Virus record (IMG/VR): IMGVR_UViG_3300025131_006800
Coordinates: 1-49,146 of that record
Source of the DNA: a virus
Direction: 5' to 3' (one strand)
DNA length: 49,146 nucleotides
Part shown: in pieces, positions 7,201 through 15,064 of the stretch
How the letters are laid out: each line of letters begins with the position of its first letter
Numbering within the stretch: position 1 is the stretch's first letter
Position numbers and translations under genes: made by a program
Notes under the pieces: model-generated
Database searches by the model: none
What the model saw: only the letters and a program-made list of their open reading frames with translations
What the model was told of the DNA's origin: nothing

Positions 7201-8315
7201 ACTTCTTTATATGCTTTACTAAATTTTACTAAATCTCTTTCATCATTGTAAAAACTTATACTTGCTCTTACCAGTCCTCTTTCGTCAATTGACTTTACAT
7301 ACGGCTCAGCACATAACATACCACTTCGTACTGCAATGTTTTTTTCGCCTAATACTGTTGCAACATCTCCTGGATGAGCATCTGTTTTAAAAGTAACAAT
7401 ATTTACGCCATCTTCCCAAACAGGAGTAATTATTTCTTTTAATTTTGCTGTTAGTTCTTTTTCGTATGCTAATAATTCTTCTCTTCCTAATGTTGTAATA
7501 AGTTCACATGCTTTTTGTAACTGCAATGCACCTGCTATATTAGGAGTACCTGCTTCAAACTTTCCGCATCCATCAATATAGGTTTGTTCGTGTTTTTCAA
7601 CTTCAACTACAATACCGCCACCAACTTGGTATGTATCCATTTTATCAAAGTGTTTTTCTTTTACACATAAACATCCTATACCTGTTGGACCATATAATTT
7701 ATGTCCACTAAAACTTACAAAGTCTGCACCTGGATATTTAAATTTTACTATGCTTTGTGCGGCATCTACATGTACTAATGCATTATATACATTTGCTAAT
7801 ATTAATATCTTTTTATAAGGTTGTTGAATGCCACTTACATTTCCAATGTGTGCAAAACTTATAATAGTTCGATCATATACACCTTTAGTACGTTTAAGTG
7901 TTTCATTTAATACTGCTAAATCAATATAACCGTTTTCGTCTAAGTCTAAATATTCTATATTAGCATTAGAATGGCGCCACGGTAATAAGTTTGCATGATG
8001 TTCTGTCCATGGTACTAATACTAAATCTGCTGAAGATAACGTTAATGCATTTGCTAATAAGTTTATGCTTTCGGTTGTGTTACGTGTGAATATTAACTCG
8101 TTGTTTTTAAATCCTGCAAATTCTGCAACAACCGATCTTGCTTCTTCATATTTTGTTGTTGCTTCTTGCCCTAGTTTATGCGGACTTCTATGTATGTTTG
8201 CATTGAAGTACCAATAATAATTGTATTCTGTAATGACTCTGGCTGGAGTCATTGTAGTTGCCGCATTATCTAAATAGACGTGATCTTTATAGTTTGGAAA
8301 GTAACGTTTGTACAT
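7179..8315 (-). CDS. sufS: Cysteine desulfurase, SufS type
   Basis: This is a PLP enzyme that removes sulfur from cysteine. The PLP lysine is K206 in FVSFSGHKLYGPTGIG, the His-rich site is TEHHANLLPW, and the catalytic cysteine is C335 in VRSGMLCAEP, the short group II (SufS) form rather than the long IscS loop. Length of 378 residues is slightly below the usual 400 or so, the difference being mostly at the N-terminus, which begins at YLDNAATT after 14 residues. It overlaps sufD by 29 bases and sufE by 22. Confidence 0.95.
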   Translation of the reverse strand: MYKRYFPNYKDHVYLDNAATTMTPARVITEYNYYWYFNANIHRSPHKLGQEATTKYEEARSVVAEFAGFKNNELIFTRNTTESINLLANALTLSSADLVLVPWTEHHANLLPWRHSNANIEYLDLDENGYIDLAVLNETLKRTKGVYDRTIISFAHIGNVSGIQQPYKKILILANVYNALVHVDAAQSIVKFKYPGADFVSFSGHKLYGPTGIGCLCVKEKHFDKMDTYQVGGGIVVEVEKHEQTYIDGCGKFEAGTPNIAGALQLQKACELITTLGREELLAYEKELTAKLKEIITPVWEDGVNIVTFKTDAHPGDVATVLGEKNIAVRSGMLCAEPYVKSIDERGLVRASISFYNDERDLVKFSKAYKEVCQLLTK

Positions 8316-8868
8316 TGTCTATACTTCGTTTAAGTGTTAGGTGTTTTATTGCAGGGAAAATGCTTAAGATACTTTCTATTAGTCCATAGAGTAATACTTC
8401 TTTTGTATTTTTAATACCTCTAGTGTTCATATAATATATTTGATTAGTATCAAAATTTGACATTGTGCATCCGTGTCTGCAGGAAACATTTTTATTATCT
8501 ATTATTAAATTTGGTTTAGCACTAATTTCGCCTGTTTCTGATAGTATATAGTTTTTTACATCCATATTAGCATCAACATTCTCACCAGTTGGTGGTATAA
8601 TAATTTGACTAGTAAAATTTATTTTGCTATTATTGCTTGCAATATTTTTAGAAACGATATCAACTTTAGTATCTGCTTCGCAAATTACATCAGTTGTAAT
8701 AGTAGTTTTACCTTCAGTACATGTTGTAATAGTAAGTAGATTGAATTCAATGCCCTTCTTAACATAGATGGTTGTATCAATTACATCATTTGTTTTAGCA
8801 AATAATCCGTATGTTGTATTTTTATCAATTGTTATTTCTTTGCTATCCGGAAATACATCATAAAACAT
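8287..8868 (-). CDS. sufD: Short SufD scaffold subunit
   Basis: At 193 residues this is under half the length of cellular SufD (about 420), yet it keeps the C-terminal core. SAKPNLIIDNKNVSCRHGCT matches the SufB/SufD segment holding the conserved Cys/His pair, followed by NQIYYMNTRGI and a helical end. The N-terminal helical domain and much of the beta-helix are missing. SufD pairs with SufB and two SufC to form the scaffold on which clusters are built. Position between sufC and sufS supports the call. The gene looks intact, so the shortening seems to be a real reduced form. Confidence 0.85.
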   Translation of the reverse strand: MFYDVFPDSKEITIDKNTTYGLFAKTNDVIDTTIYVKKGIEFNLLTITTCTEGKTTITTDVICEADTKVDIVSKNIASNNSKINFTSQIIIPPTGENVDANMDVKNYILSETGEISAKPNLIIDNKNVSCRHGCTMSNFDTNQIYYMNTRGIKNTKEVLLYGLIESILSIFPAIKHLTLKRSIDNVQTLLSKL

Positions 8869-9568
8869 TATAACCCTGCTTCTGTATCTTTTTTAACATA
8901 CGTTTTTCGTGTGTCCTTAATACACCATCTTTAATTATATGTACTTTGGTTACATTTAAAAAATCATACAACTTAAAATTATGACTTATAATAAGTGCTG
9001 ACTTATCACTAGTTAAATATTCTCGTAATGATGCACCAATTGAATTTATTGCATCAATATCTAACCCACTATCTATTTCGTCTAGTAAAACACAAGTTGG
9101 TTTCAAATGAAACATTTGCATTATTTCATTTTTCTTTTTTTCACCGCCACTTGCATTATAATTTACTTTACGTTTATACCAGCCTTCTCCCAATCCAAAC
9201 TTATTTGAAAATTCATTGTACGTATTAATAATATCGCGAACAGTAGTTTCTTTACCAAGATTTTTTTTGGCTTCTTTAATTAACGCCATGTTACTAACGC
9301 CATCAATTTCAATAGGATTTTGAAAGCTCATAAACATTCCATGTTTTGCTCTTTCGTGGGTTGGCATATTTGTTATGTCTTTATCATTTAAAAACACACG
9401 ACCAGATATATCAAATTCCTTACCCATAATAGCATTAAGCAAAGTACTTTTACCAGATCCGTTTGGTCCTAGCAAAGCATGTATCTCACCTTTGGGTACT
9501 TTAAAGTTAGCATTTTTAATTATTGTTTTTTTGTCTGCTCGGACCCGCAGATCTAATACTCTTAACAT
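8858..9568 (-). CDS. sufC: SufC ATPase of the Fe-S scaffold
   Basis: This is an ABC-type ATPase with Walker A GPNGSGKST at residues 34-42, Q-loop MSFQNPIEIDGVS, signature SGGEKKKNE, Walker B with D-loop CVLLDEIDSGLD and H-loop ISHNFKLYDF. The SGGEKK and DEIDSGLD forms are specific to SufC. It powers structural changes in SufB-SufD. It overlaps the last base of sufB and 11 bases of sufD. Length is normal (236 residues). Confidence 0.96.
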   Translation of the reverse strand: MLRVLDLRVRADKKTIIKNANFKVPKGEIHALLGPNGSGKSTLLNAIMGKEFDISGRVFLNDKDITNMPTHERAKHGMFMSFQNPIEIDGVSNMALIKEAKKNLGKETTVRDIINTYNEFSNKFGLGEGWYKRKVNYNASGGEKKKNEIMQMFHLKPTCVLLDEIDSGLDIDAINSIGASLREYLTSDKSALIISHNFKLYDFLNVTKVHIIKDGVLRTHEKRMLKKIQKQGYNVL

Positions 9569-10995
9569 TAGCCTATTGAGTTTTCTAGTTGAACGGCCAT
9601 TAATTTATTTGCCTCTGCGGCAAATTCAAGTGGCAAGTTGTTAAATACTTCTTTACAAAAACCATTAACTAAAAATGTACTTGCTTGTTCGGGATCGTAT
9701 CCTCTTGATTGCAAGTAAAATAATTGCTCGTCACTTAGTTTGCTTGTGGTTGCTTCGTGTTCAACAATAGCAGAAGGCTGTTTGCTTTCTATATAAGGTA
9801 ATGTTACTGCTGAACTATCACTATTTAATATTAAACTATCGCATTGAGTAAAATTTCGTGCATTGGTAGCACTTTCGCCTATACGTACAAGTCCCCTGTA
9901 TGCATTAGAACTTTGCCCTGCTGATATACCTTTGCTTATAATAACACTCTTGGTGTTCTTACCAAGATGAATCATTTTTGTTCCTGTATCAGCAACTTGT
10001 TTATTATTGGTAAGTGCTACTGAGAAGAATTCGCCGGTGCTATCATCGCCAGACAAAATACAACTAGGATACTTCCAAGTAATGCTAGAACCAGTCTCAA
10101 CTTGGGTCCAAGATATTTTGCTTCGCTTGCCGGAGCAATGACCTCTCTTTGTAACAAAGTTATAAATGCCACCATTACCTTTTTCATCGCCCGGATACCA
10201 ATTTTGTATTGTGCTATATTTAATTTCTGCATCGTCTAATGCTACTAATTCAACAACCGCGGCATGTAGTTGATTCTCGTCTCGCATAGGTGCCGTACAT
10301 CCTTCTAGGTACGATACGTACGATTGCTTGTCGGCGATAATGAGTGTTCGCTCGAATTGACCTGTATTTCTTTCGTTAATTCTGAAGTAGGTACTAAGCT
10401 CGAGAGGACACCTGACACCAGGTGGTATATACACGAAACTACCGTCGCTAAAAACACAAGCATTAAGGCAGGTCCAGTAATTATCATTAAATGGAACAAC
10501 CGTTCCCAAATATTTTTTAACCAAGTTTGGATACTTTTGTACTGCATCATTAAAACTCCCAAATATTATTCCTAACTTACTTAGTTGTTCTTTATATGTT
10601 GTTGCTACACTAACAGAATCAAATACTGCATCAACTGCCACTCCTGCTAGAGCTTCTCGTTCATGTAACGGAATGCCTAGTCGCTCAAAATCACGAAGTA
10701 TTGCGGGATCAACTTCATCTAAACTTTTAGGACGTTTTTTAGGGCGAGAAAAATAATGTATGTCTTGGAGATCAATCGTAGGTACACTAAAACTAGGCCA
10801 TTGCGGTTGTTGCAATCTTTGCAACAACTTATATGCTTTTAGCCTATATTTTAACAACCAGGCAGGTTCGTTGTTTTTTTGTGAGATAGTTTTAATTATC
10901 TTTTCATTAAGGCCTTTTTCTAAAACCTCGCTTTCAACTTGTGTGACAAATCCTGCTTCATATTTTTTATTGATTATCTCCGTTAATTCTGTCAT
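9568..10995 (-). CDS. sufB: SufB Fe-S scaffold subunit
   Basis: The protein is full length (475 residues) and closely matches SufB. Key segments are [41 protein letters not shown], the C-terminal [10 protein letters not shown] (the essential Cys region) and [20 protein letters not shown] with the catalytic Glu. SufB receives sulfur from SufE and assembles the cluster with SufC and SufD. I place the start at the ATG at 10995, two codons inside a TTG. It leads the run sufB-C-D-S-E. Confidence 0.96.
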   Translation of the reverse strand: MTELTEIINKKYEAGFVTQVESEVLEKGLNEKIIKTISQKNNEPAWLLKYRLKAYKLLQRLQQPQWPSFSVPTIDLQDIHYFSRPKKRPKSLDEVDPAILRDFERLGIPLHEREALAGVAVDAVFDSVSVATTYKEQLSKLGIIFGSFNDAVQKYPNLVKKYLGTVVPFNDNYWTCLNACVFSDGSFVYIPPGVRCPLELSTYFRINERNTGQFERTLIIADKQSYVSYLEGCTAPMRDENQLHAAVVELVALDDAEIKYSTIQNWYPGDEKGNGGIYNFVTKRGHCSGKRSKISWTQVETGSSITWKYPSCILSGDDSTGEFFSVALTNNKQVADTGTKMIHLGKNTKSVIISKGISAGQSSNAYRGLVRIGESATNARNFTQCDSLILNSDSSAVTLPYIESKQPSAIVEHEATTSKLSDEQLFYLQSRGYDPEQASTFLVNGFCKEVFNNLPLEFAAEANKLMAVQLENSIG

Positions 10996-11029
10996 TAACA
11001 ATGTTCCAAAAGTGTATTCGTGTACGTAC

Positions 11030-11290
11030 TTATCTAATCATTTTATGCAGTTTAAACCAAGCGGCCAGTTCGGAATCTCGAAATCTTACATGAAAAATGT
11101 CGCCTATTTTGGCGTTTGTAAACATATAATCTATATTTGGTTCGCCAAATTTCTTCATTACATTAATAAACTCCTTATTCTGTGCTTTAACACTGGTGTA
11201 AGGAGCATTTAATTTAACCATCACACTATACTTGAAATTGTCATTAGGTGATACTGGTATTATATCGTCTAAAACTTCAAGGCTACTCAT
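11030..11290 (-). CDS. Hypothetical protein, 86 aa
   Basis: This is an unrecognised protein with no membrane span. It has a mixed alpha/beta look ([20 protein letters not shown], then [11 protein letters not shown]). It sits between queD (4-base overlap) and sufB (34-base gap). Co-transcription with the SUF genes is likely, but nothing links it to their job. Confidence 0.65.
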   Translation of the reverse strand: MSSLEVLDDIIPVSPNDNFKYSVMVKLNAPYTSVKAQNKEFINVMKKFGEPNIDYMFTNAKIGDIFHVRFRDSELAAWFKLHKMIR

Positions 11291-11817
11291 TCGTCGACTT
11301 CAAATAAGTCTTCGCCCCATTCTCTGTGTCCTTCTCTCCAAGCCATATTAGTTTGTGTTTCACGTACTTCTACTCTAAAACACCAAAGTCTTTCTGCTTC
11401 ACCCGGACCCCACATATCAGGAATGAATACTCCGTTTACATATTTGTATAATTGATCTGCTAAACCTTCACAACCAAGTTTTGGCAAAACAGTAAGTCTA
11501 GCAATTCCTGCTTTTTCTAATTGTTTATAAAGATCCAAGTGTGGCTCATCTTCTGCTACCAATAATGTGTGATCGAACATGTCATCTAAAAAACTTTTAA
11601 GTTCTCCCATGCCACCATAATCAGCAACCCAATTTCTAACATCTAAATCATCTGTACCAAAAAAGAATCTCATACTAAAACTATAACCATGAATAACATT
11701 ACAATGGCTATCTGCTTTCCATTGTCTATATGCACATGGAAATTTATCTACGTATTCTTTTGTACTATTATATTTGTATGTTCTTGGTGATCTATTCTCT
11801 AAAGTAATTGTACTCAT
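11287..11817 (-). CDS. queD: QueD/PTPS-family enzyme (6-carboxy-tetrahydropterin synthase-like)
   Basis: The zinc-binding and catalytic pattern of 6-pyruvoyl-tetrahydropterin synthase homologs is visible: HCNVIHGYSFSMRFFF (two zinc His), MFDHTLLV (catalytic His/Asp) and C-terminal FRVEVRETQTNMAW with the conserved Glu. QueD makes 6-carboxy-tetrahydropterin on the route to preQ0, used for queuosine or, in some phages, 7-deazaguanine in DNA. QueC and QueE were not seen here, so the pathway must continue elsewhere in the genome or in the host. It overlaps both neighbours by 4 bases. Confidence 0.85.
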   Translation of the reverse strand: MSTITLENRSPRTYKYNSTKEYVDKFPCAYRQWKADSHCNVIHGYSFSMRFFFGTDDLDVRNWVADYGGMGELKSFLDDMFDHTLLVAEDEPHLDLYKQLEKAGIARLTVLPKLGCEGLADQLYKYVNGVFIPDMWGPGEAERLWCFRVEVRETQTNMAWREGHREWGEDLFEVDE

Positions 11818-12371
11818 TTTTTTACATCCGTTATGTTTAACTCTTTGAATGCTCTTTGCAATCCAACTATTTGATTAAAGCAATCATATAATGCATGGTG
11901 CTTCCACTTATTTGGAGCCTCTGCATGGGACATTTTCATCATTGTTCTTGAATCTTTAACTTGCCAATACATCCATTTAAATCCTCTACCACATGCTTTA
12001 TGGGCATGTTCTAATATAGGATAATCAAATGTACTACCATTTGCCCAATAATGATCTACTCCACTACAAAATTTATATAAACCTTTTAATGCTTCTGCTA
12101 ACGGAACTCTTTCCTTTGAATTGAAGGCTTCTTCTTTTATATGTTCTTCTTGCTTTGCCCACCATTCCATTGTTGGTTCACTTACATCAAATTCATCGCC
12201 CTGTGATTCAATATCAACACGAGAATAAAATGTTGGAAGTGTTACAGTTCCGTTTGGACAAGCACCTTCGTCGTCATCAAATGGATTAAATTTTACTGCA
12301 CCTATAGATAGAATCAAGGCATTAGGCAAAGTGCTTAACGCCTCTAAATCAATCATAATGTGATTATTCAT
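11814..12371 (-). CDS. 3'-5' exonuclease, DnaQ-like (Rv2179c/DexA type)
   Basis: The exonuclease motifs are present: HIMIDLEALSTLPNALILSIGA (ExoI Asp-x-Glu), ANGSTFDYPILEHA (ExoII Asp) and HHALYDCFNQI (ExoIII His...Asp). The form with an N-terminal MIDLE and a C-terminal HxALxD matches phage T4 DexA and Rv2179c-like nucleases, which degrade single-stranded DNA or RNA 3' ends. Overlaps with both neighbours show it is part of the operon. Confidence 0.85.
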   Translation of the reverse strand: MNNHIMIDLEALSTLPNALILSIGAVKFNPFDDDEGACPNGTVTLPTFYSRVDIESQGDEFDVSEPTMEWWAKQEEHIKEEAFNSKERVPLAEALKGLYKFCSGVDHYWANGSTFDYPILEHAHKACGRGFKWMYWQVKDSRTMMKMSHAEAPNKWKHHALYDCFNQIVGLQRAFKELNITDVKK

Positions 12372-12714
12372 CTTTTTCTCCGCATCCTTCGTCTCCTCGC
12401 CAACCTATTCGAACAAGGTCCAGTCGGATGTCATCTTCGATACATCCTTCGTTACCTGAGCAGTAATAGTCGAGGTAATCTCCTCCACTGGCTTTGAGTG
12501 TGCTGACAATGCTCCCAGCATGACGCCAACTACAAGACCAATAATTAACATCCTGTTTATTGCTATGTACAACAGAATCATGAAGCCACCTAGTATTGCA
12601 TAAAGCGGCATAGAGTCGCCTAGAATATCCATCGTTTTCCCTTACTTTATCTTTAATGGTTTTACAATCAATTAGATCTCTTTCGAGATCCGGTTTACGA
12701 GTTCTTGTATTCAT
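12364..12714 (-). CDS. Conserved-looking phage protein, 116 aa
   Basis: The protein starts MNTRTRKPDLERDLIDCKTI and contains WSCSWRHAGSIVSTL and YLDYYCSGNEG, segments I associate with a family of small unknown proteins in marine T4-like phages. Function is unknown. The ATG at 12714 lies within a sigma70-type -10 box (TATAAT), so transcripts from that promoter would begin downstream of it; read-through from the ClpS gene would be needed, or the true start lies later. A different frame, 12405-12632, with its own ribosome site, overlaps it; see findings. Confidence 0.65.
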   Translation of the reverse strand: MNTRTRKPDLERDLIDCKTIKDKVRENDGYSRRLYAALCNTRWLHDSVVHSNKQDVNYWSCSWRHAGSIVSTLKASGGDYLDYYCSGNEGCIEDDIRLDLVRIGWRGDEGCGEKDE

Positions 12715-12741
12715 TATACAGTATTTAGATAATAAAGTCAA
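12713..12741 (-). promoter_or_regulatory. Sigma70-like promoter
   Basis: On the minus strand, TTGACT (12741-12736) and TATAAT (12718-12713) are 17 bases apart, close to the bacterial consensus. It lies in the gap after ClpS and points toward the exonuclease, queD and suf genes, so it may be a main promoter of that operon. The -10 box overlaps the start codon at 12714. Confidence 0.7.
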
Positions 12742-13050
12742 TCACTCAACTTCTTCTACTGTCGCTAACAAAGGAAAATTATTTTGTTTTGCGGCAAGTA
12801 TTGTATCGTGTGCTTTTGTTTCTGCTATTTCGTGTCTAAATATTCCTGCAATACCTTGTCCTTTTTCGTGTACTGCAAATGTTATTCGACTGGCATGTTC
12901 TTCGGATCTTTTAAAAATGCTAATAAGAACCCATACAACAAAATCCATTGGAGTATAATCATCGTTGTGTATCACGACTGCCCAATTTTTTGGTCGTTTA
13001 ACTTTATTTTTAGATTTGGTCTTGGGTTTTTGATCTATAACTTCGGTCAT
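12742..13050 (-). CDS. clpS: ClpS adaptor protein
   Basis: Residues 23 to 102 are a canonical ClpS core: NWAVVIHNDDYTPMDFVVWV, a helix ending in the HEKGQGIAGIF turn, and HEIAETKAHDTILAAKQNNF. ClpS binds proteins with N-end-rule residues and hands them to the ClpAP protease. The N-terminus is a Lys-rich tail, as usual. A phage copy could redirect host proteolysis. It overlaps the preceding gene by 41 bases. A second, divergent ClpS lies at 19644-19928. Confidence 0.93.
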   Translation of the reverse strand: MTEVIDQKPKTKSKNKVKRPKNWAVVIHNDDYTPMDFVVWVLISIFKRSEEHASRITFAVHEKGQGIAGIFRHEIAETKAHDTILAAKQNNFPLLATVEEVE

Positions 13051-13423
13051 CTTTTAACTTGTTAAGTACAAATTGTTTTTCACAAATTCCGCCATGTTTT
13101 TCTATAATTTCGTTAACACGAGCAACCGGAACCCAACCATAAACTGTATCACTTAAATTATCAGGATCTTCTGCAAATTCCTTTAGTAAAGGTTCTGGCT
13201 CATTTGGAAAGCCTAGTTCAACGCTATCGTAATGATCGGCAATTGCCTGAGGATCTGAGTACATTGACGGACCTGCTTGCAGTGAAAATTCAAATCCATC
13301 TTCGCATTTTACATGCTTAGAGATTTTAGACCAGCCGCCCTCTGGAAGATTGGTAAATGATCCAATTTCTTTAAAAGCACGGATCCAAGTATTCGCCCAA
13401 TCTTTTACAATATTATCGCCCAT
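13010..13423 (-). CDS. Hypothetical protein, 137 aa
   Basis: This is an unrecognised protein. It has a helical start (DNIVKDWANTWIRAFKEIGS), a central GFEFSLQAGPSMYSDP segment and a YGWVPVARVNEIIEKHGGI segment, with no membrane span. It runs 41 bases into clpS in another frame. It is preceded by a 53-codon gene. Confidence 0.7.
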   Translation of the reverse strand: MGDNIVKDWANTWIRAFKEIGSFTNLPEGGWSKISKHVKCEDGFEFSLQAGPSMYSDPQAIADHYDSVELGFPNEPEPLLKEFAEDPDNLSDTVYGWVPVARVNEIIEKHGGICEKQFVLNKLKDDRSYRSKTQDQI

Positions 13424-13434
13424 ATCAGTATTTA

Positions 13435-13596
13435 CTATTCATCCTCTTCTAAAAGATGTGGAATAACTACTCCTTCTCCACCAAAGAGGTCTAACTGTAC
13501 TGAACAACGAACCTCAACCCATTCGCCTGTGTGGTCTTTGAATGTCTTCTTTCCCCACATCATCAAATGCTTAATTCCTTTTTCTACTTCTGTCAT
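13435..13596 (-). CDS. Small hypothetical protein, 53 aa
   Basis: The frame begins at the ATG at 13596, 4 bases after a strong AAAGGAGG ribosome site, and overlaps the upstream stop as ATGA. The peptide is soluble and acidic at the end (PHLLEEDE) with a WGKKTFKDHTGEWVEVRCSV core. It fills the otherwise empty space between two genes. I do not recognise it. Confidence 0.7.
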   Translation of the reverse strand: MTEVEKGIKHLMMWGKKTFKDHTGEWVEVRCSVQLDLFGGEGVVIPHLLEEDE

Positions 13597-13883
13597 ACAT
13601 CCTCCTTTGGAACTAATTGATATCCACCTTTGTTATAGGCAATGCTAACTGCAAAGCCCTCTGGTATTGTCTTTCTTTCTGGCTTTTTAACTCCCCCGCC
13701 TTTTCCGGCACCTGCCATCATACGTTCTGCAAAGTTATCTGGTATGTTATCTAATTGACATGTTCTACGAAACGGCTCTGGTTCTGGCCTATCTATAGAA
13801 GTTTTATTAACTCCCCTAATTGGATTCTTTGGCATATCTTCCTCGTATTCTACAATACATCCTGATAAGATTTTTTGCTTCAC
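13593..13883 (-). CDS. Hypothetical protein, 96 aa
   Basis: This is an unrecognised protein with a Gly-rich stretch (MMAGAGKGGGVKKPERK). The GTG at 13883 overlaps the stop of the upstream gene as GTGA, which favours this start. A Met at 13835 (MPKNPIRGV) with a nearby GAGGA is an alternative giving 80 residues. Confidence 0.6.
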   Translation of the reverse strand: MKQKILSGCIVEYEEDMPKNPIRGVNKTSIDRPEPEPFRRTCQLDNIPDNFAERMMAGAGKGGGVKKPERKTIPEGFAVSIAYNKGGYQLVPKEDV

Positions 13884-14059
13884 GCAACCTTTATTAATTC
13901 GGTTTCACCGTTAACCTTTTTGGTTTTTACATATCCTCCTGCTTCAAGCATATTTAGAGTCTGGCTTGCGACTCGATCTACTGCTCTATACCAAGCAAAA
14001 CGATATCCTAACAATGTTCCTACTGCATAAACTAATATAAACCAAACATATATTTCCAT
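13880..14059 (-). CDS. Small membrane-anchored protein, 59 aa
   Basis: The frame begins with ATG at 14059 after an AAAGGG ribosome site. The N-terminus is one membrane span (MEIYVWFILVYAVGTLLGY), followed by a soluble tail with a helix and LEAGGYVKTKKVNGETEL, a small beta hairpin. It couples to the next gene through a GTGA overlap. The segment order looks real and is typical of small phage membrane proteins. Function is unknown. Confidence 0.75.
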   Translation of the reverse strand: MEIYVWFILVYAVGTLLGYRFAWYRAVDRVASQTLNMLEAGGYVKTKKVNGETELIKVA

Positions 14060-14060
14060 A

Positions 14061-14396
14061 TTACACTACCCTTTCTTTACGAATTATTTCTGCTTGTAAT
14101 TGTTTCCAATATTTGCCAATTTTTATATTACCAAATTTGTCTTGTTTACGAGCAATTTCCATCTGCTTTACGGAAAGTGAACGCCCTTTAATAATATGTT
14201 TTGCAAAGGAGGAAAAGATATCTGCATCAAATGCAGTAAAACCAATGCCATTAGCCTTGCTAGTCATATCGCAGGCTTGTTCGTCGGCTTCTTGATTATT
14301 GAAAATGACAATTAAGGCACGTTCTACTGCCTTATCGCTGTTTTGAAGGAGGTTAACAATTTTAGTTCTGGTCCAACTTGTTTCAACTTTAGCCAT
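14061..14396 (-). CDS. Conserved-looking hypothetical protein, 111 aa
   Basis: This is a soluble alpha-helical protein beginning MAKVETSWTRTKIVNLLQNS. It resembles small unknown proteins of marine T4-like phages, but no function is known to me. Its ATG follows AGGAGA by 6 bases, and it has its own sigma70-like promoter 45 bases upstream, so it probably heads an early operon. Confidence 0.75.
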   Translation of the reverse strand: MAKVETSWTRTKIVNLLQNSDKAVERALIVIFNNQEADEQACDMTSKANGIGFTAFDADIFSSFAKHIIKGRSLSVKQMEIARKQDKFGNIKIGKYWKQLQAEIIRKERVV

Positions 14397-14440
14397 CTAT
14401 GTCTCCTAGCAAGTGTTTAACTAATTTAACCTATACATAT

Positions 14441-14468
14441 ATTATACGCTCTTTGTATTAAATGTCAA
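14441..14468 (-). promoter_or_regulatory. Sigma70-like promoter
   Basis: On the minus strand, TTGACA (14468-14463) and TATAAT (14446-14441) match the bacterial consensus exactly, with 16 bases between. It drives the gene starting at 14396. The leader contains GTTAAACACTTGC before AGGAGA, as does the leader of the gene starting at 15324. Confidence 0.85.
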
Positions 14469-14481
14469 CCTTTTTATGTAG

Positions 14482-14616
14482 TCATTCGTAAAATCGTTTA
14501 TATGTTTCTTTGATTGCCTCGTCTTCTGTCATCCCTTCTTCTATGCATTCTTCATACAAGTAAATTGGTATTAGGATGAGTTGTCTTAATTTTTTGTATA
14601 CTTCCTTTGTAATCAT
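14482..14616 (-). CDS. Small hypothetical protein, 44 aa
   Basis: The frame runs from ATG at 14616 to TGA at 14482 and encodes a helical, charged peptide (EVYKKLRQLILIPIYLYEE, then EEGMTEDEAIKETYKRFYE). The ribosome site is weak. It is the last gene before the promoter at 14441. The amphipathic composition looks coding. Function is unknown. Confidence 0.5.
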   Translation of the reverse strand: MITKEVYKKLRQLILIPIYLYEECIEEGMTEDEAIKETYKRFYE

Positions 14617-14645
14617 TTTTGTCTAAATCTAATACTTTGAAAGCG

Positions 14646-14894
14646 TCATACATGAATTGCATTTCGGATTCCAAATGTAAAAAGCATCCGTCTGGTAATT
14701 AATGCTTCGTTATTTTCTTCTTTAAATGTATCTATAAATTCTTCTTTACTATCGTCTTTAAATGTATCTATAAATTCTTCTTGGTCTGTTGGAATTGTTA
14801 GGGTATCGTTTTCCCAAGGATCTGCTTCCTCTAAAAAGTCTTCGAGGCGTGTTTCGTTTAAAAAATCGTTGCTATTTTGTGTTGTCATAATCAT
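14646..14894 (-). CDS. Small acidic protein with internal repeat, 82 aa
   Basis: The ATG at 14894 lies 7 bases after GGAG and overlaps the upstream stop as TAATG. The protein is acidic and contains two copies of EEFIDTFK at 12-residue spacing, the product of a 36-base tandem duplication. It is otherwise unrecognised. Confidence 0.65.
   Translation of the reverse strand: MIMTTQNSNDFLNETRLEDFLEEADPWENDTLTIPTDQEEFIDTFKDDSKEEFIDTFKEENNEALITRRMLFTFGIRNAIHV
14719..14782. repeat. Tandem repeat, 28 bases identical at 36-base period
   Basis: The bases 14719-14746 and 14755-14782 are identical (starting TCTTTAAATGTATC). The period is 12 codons, so the reading frame of the host gene is kept and the peptide EEFIDTFK is doubled. 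Confidence 0.9.
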
Positions 14895-15064
14895 TATAGT
14901 GCTCCAAAGAAAATATATTGATCCATAAATGCCCAAACTCCGTGTGGTAATTCTGCCCACCTACAAAGTTTAATGAAGTGAAGTTGCCAGAAAGTATACC
15001 AGTCTATACTAACAAAACTGTATGCATACCCGAATAAAAATCCTATTAAAAGGTATTTTAACAT
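14894..15064 (-). CDS. Small membrane protein, 56 aa
   Basis: The frame starts with ATG at 15064, overlapping the stop of the upstream gene. It encodes an N-terminal membrane span (MLKYLLIGFLFGYAYSFV) and an aromatic-rich second half (WYTFWQLHFIKLCRW, WAFMDQYIFF). It ends in TAA overlapping the next ATG. Tight coupling on both sides supports it. Function is unknown. Confidence 0.7.
   Translation of the reverse strand: MLKYLLIGFLFGYAYSFVSIDWYTFWQLHFIKLCRWAELPHGVWAFMDQYIFFGAL

Noticed and set aside
10017-10562. Short minus-strand frames within sufB
   Set aside because: They lie wholly inside a well-conserved gene in other frames and have no ribosome sites.
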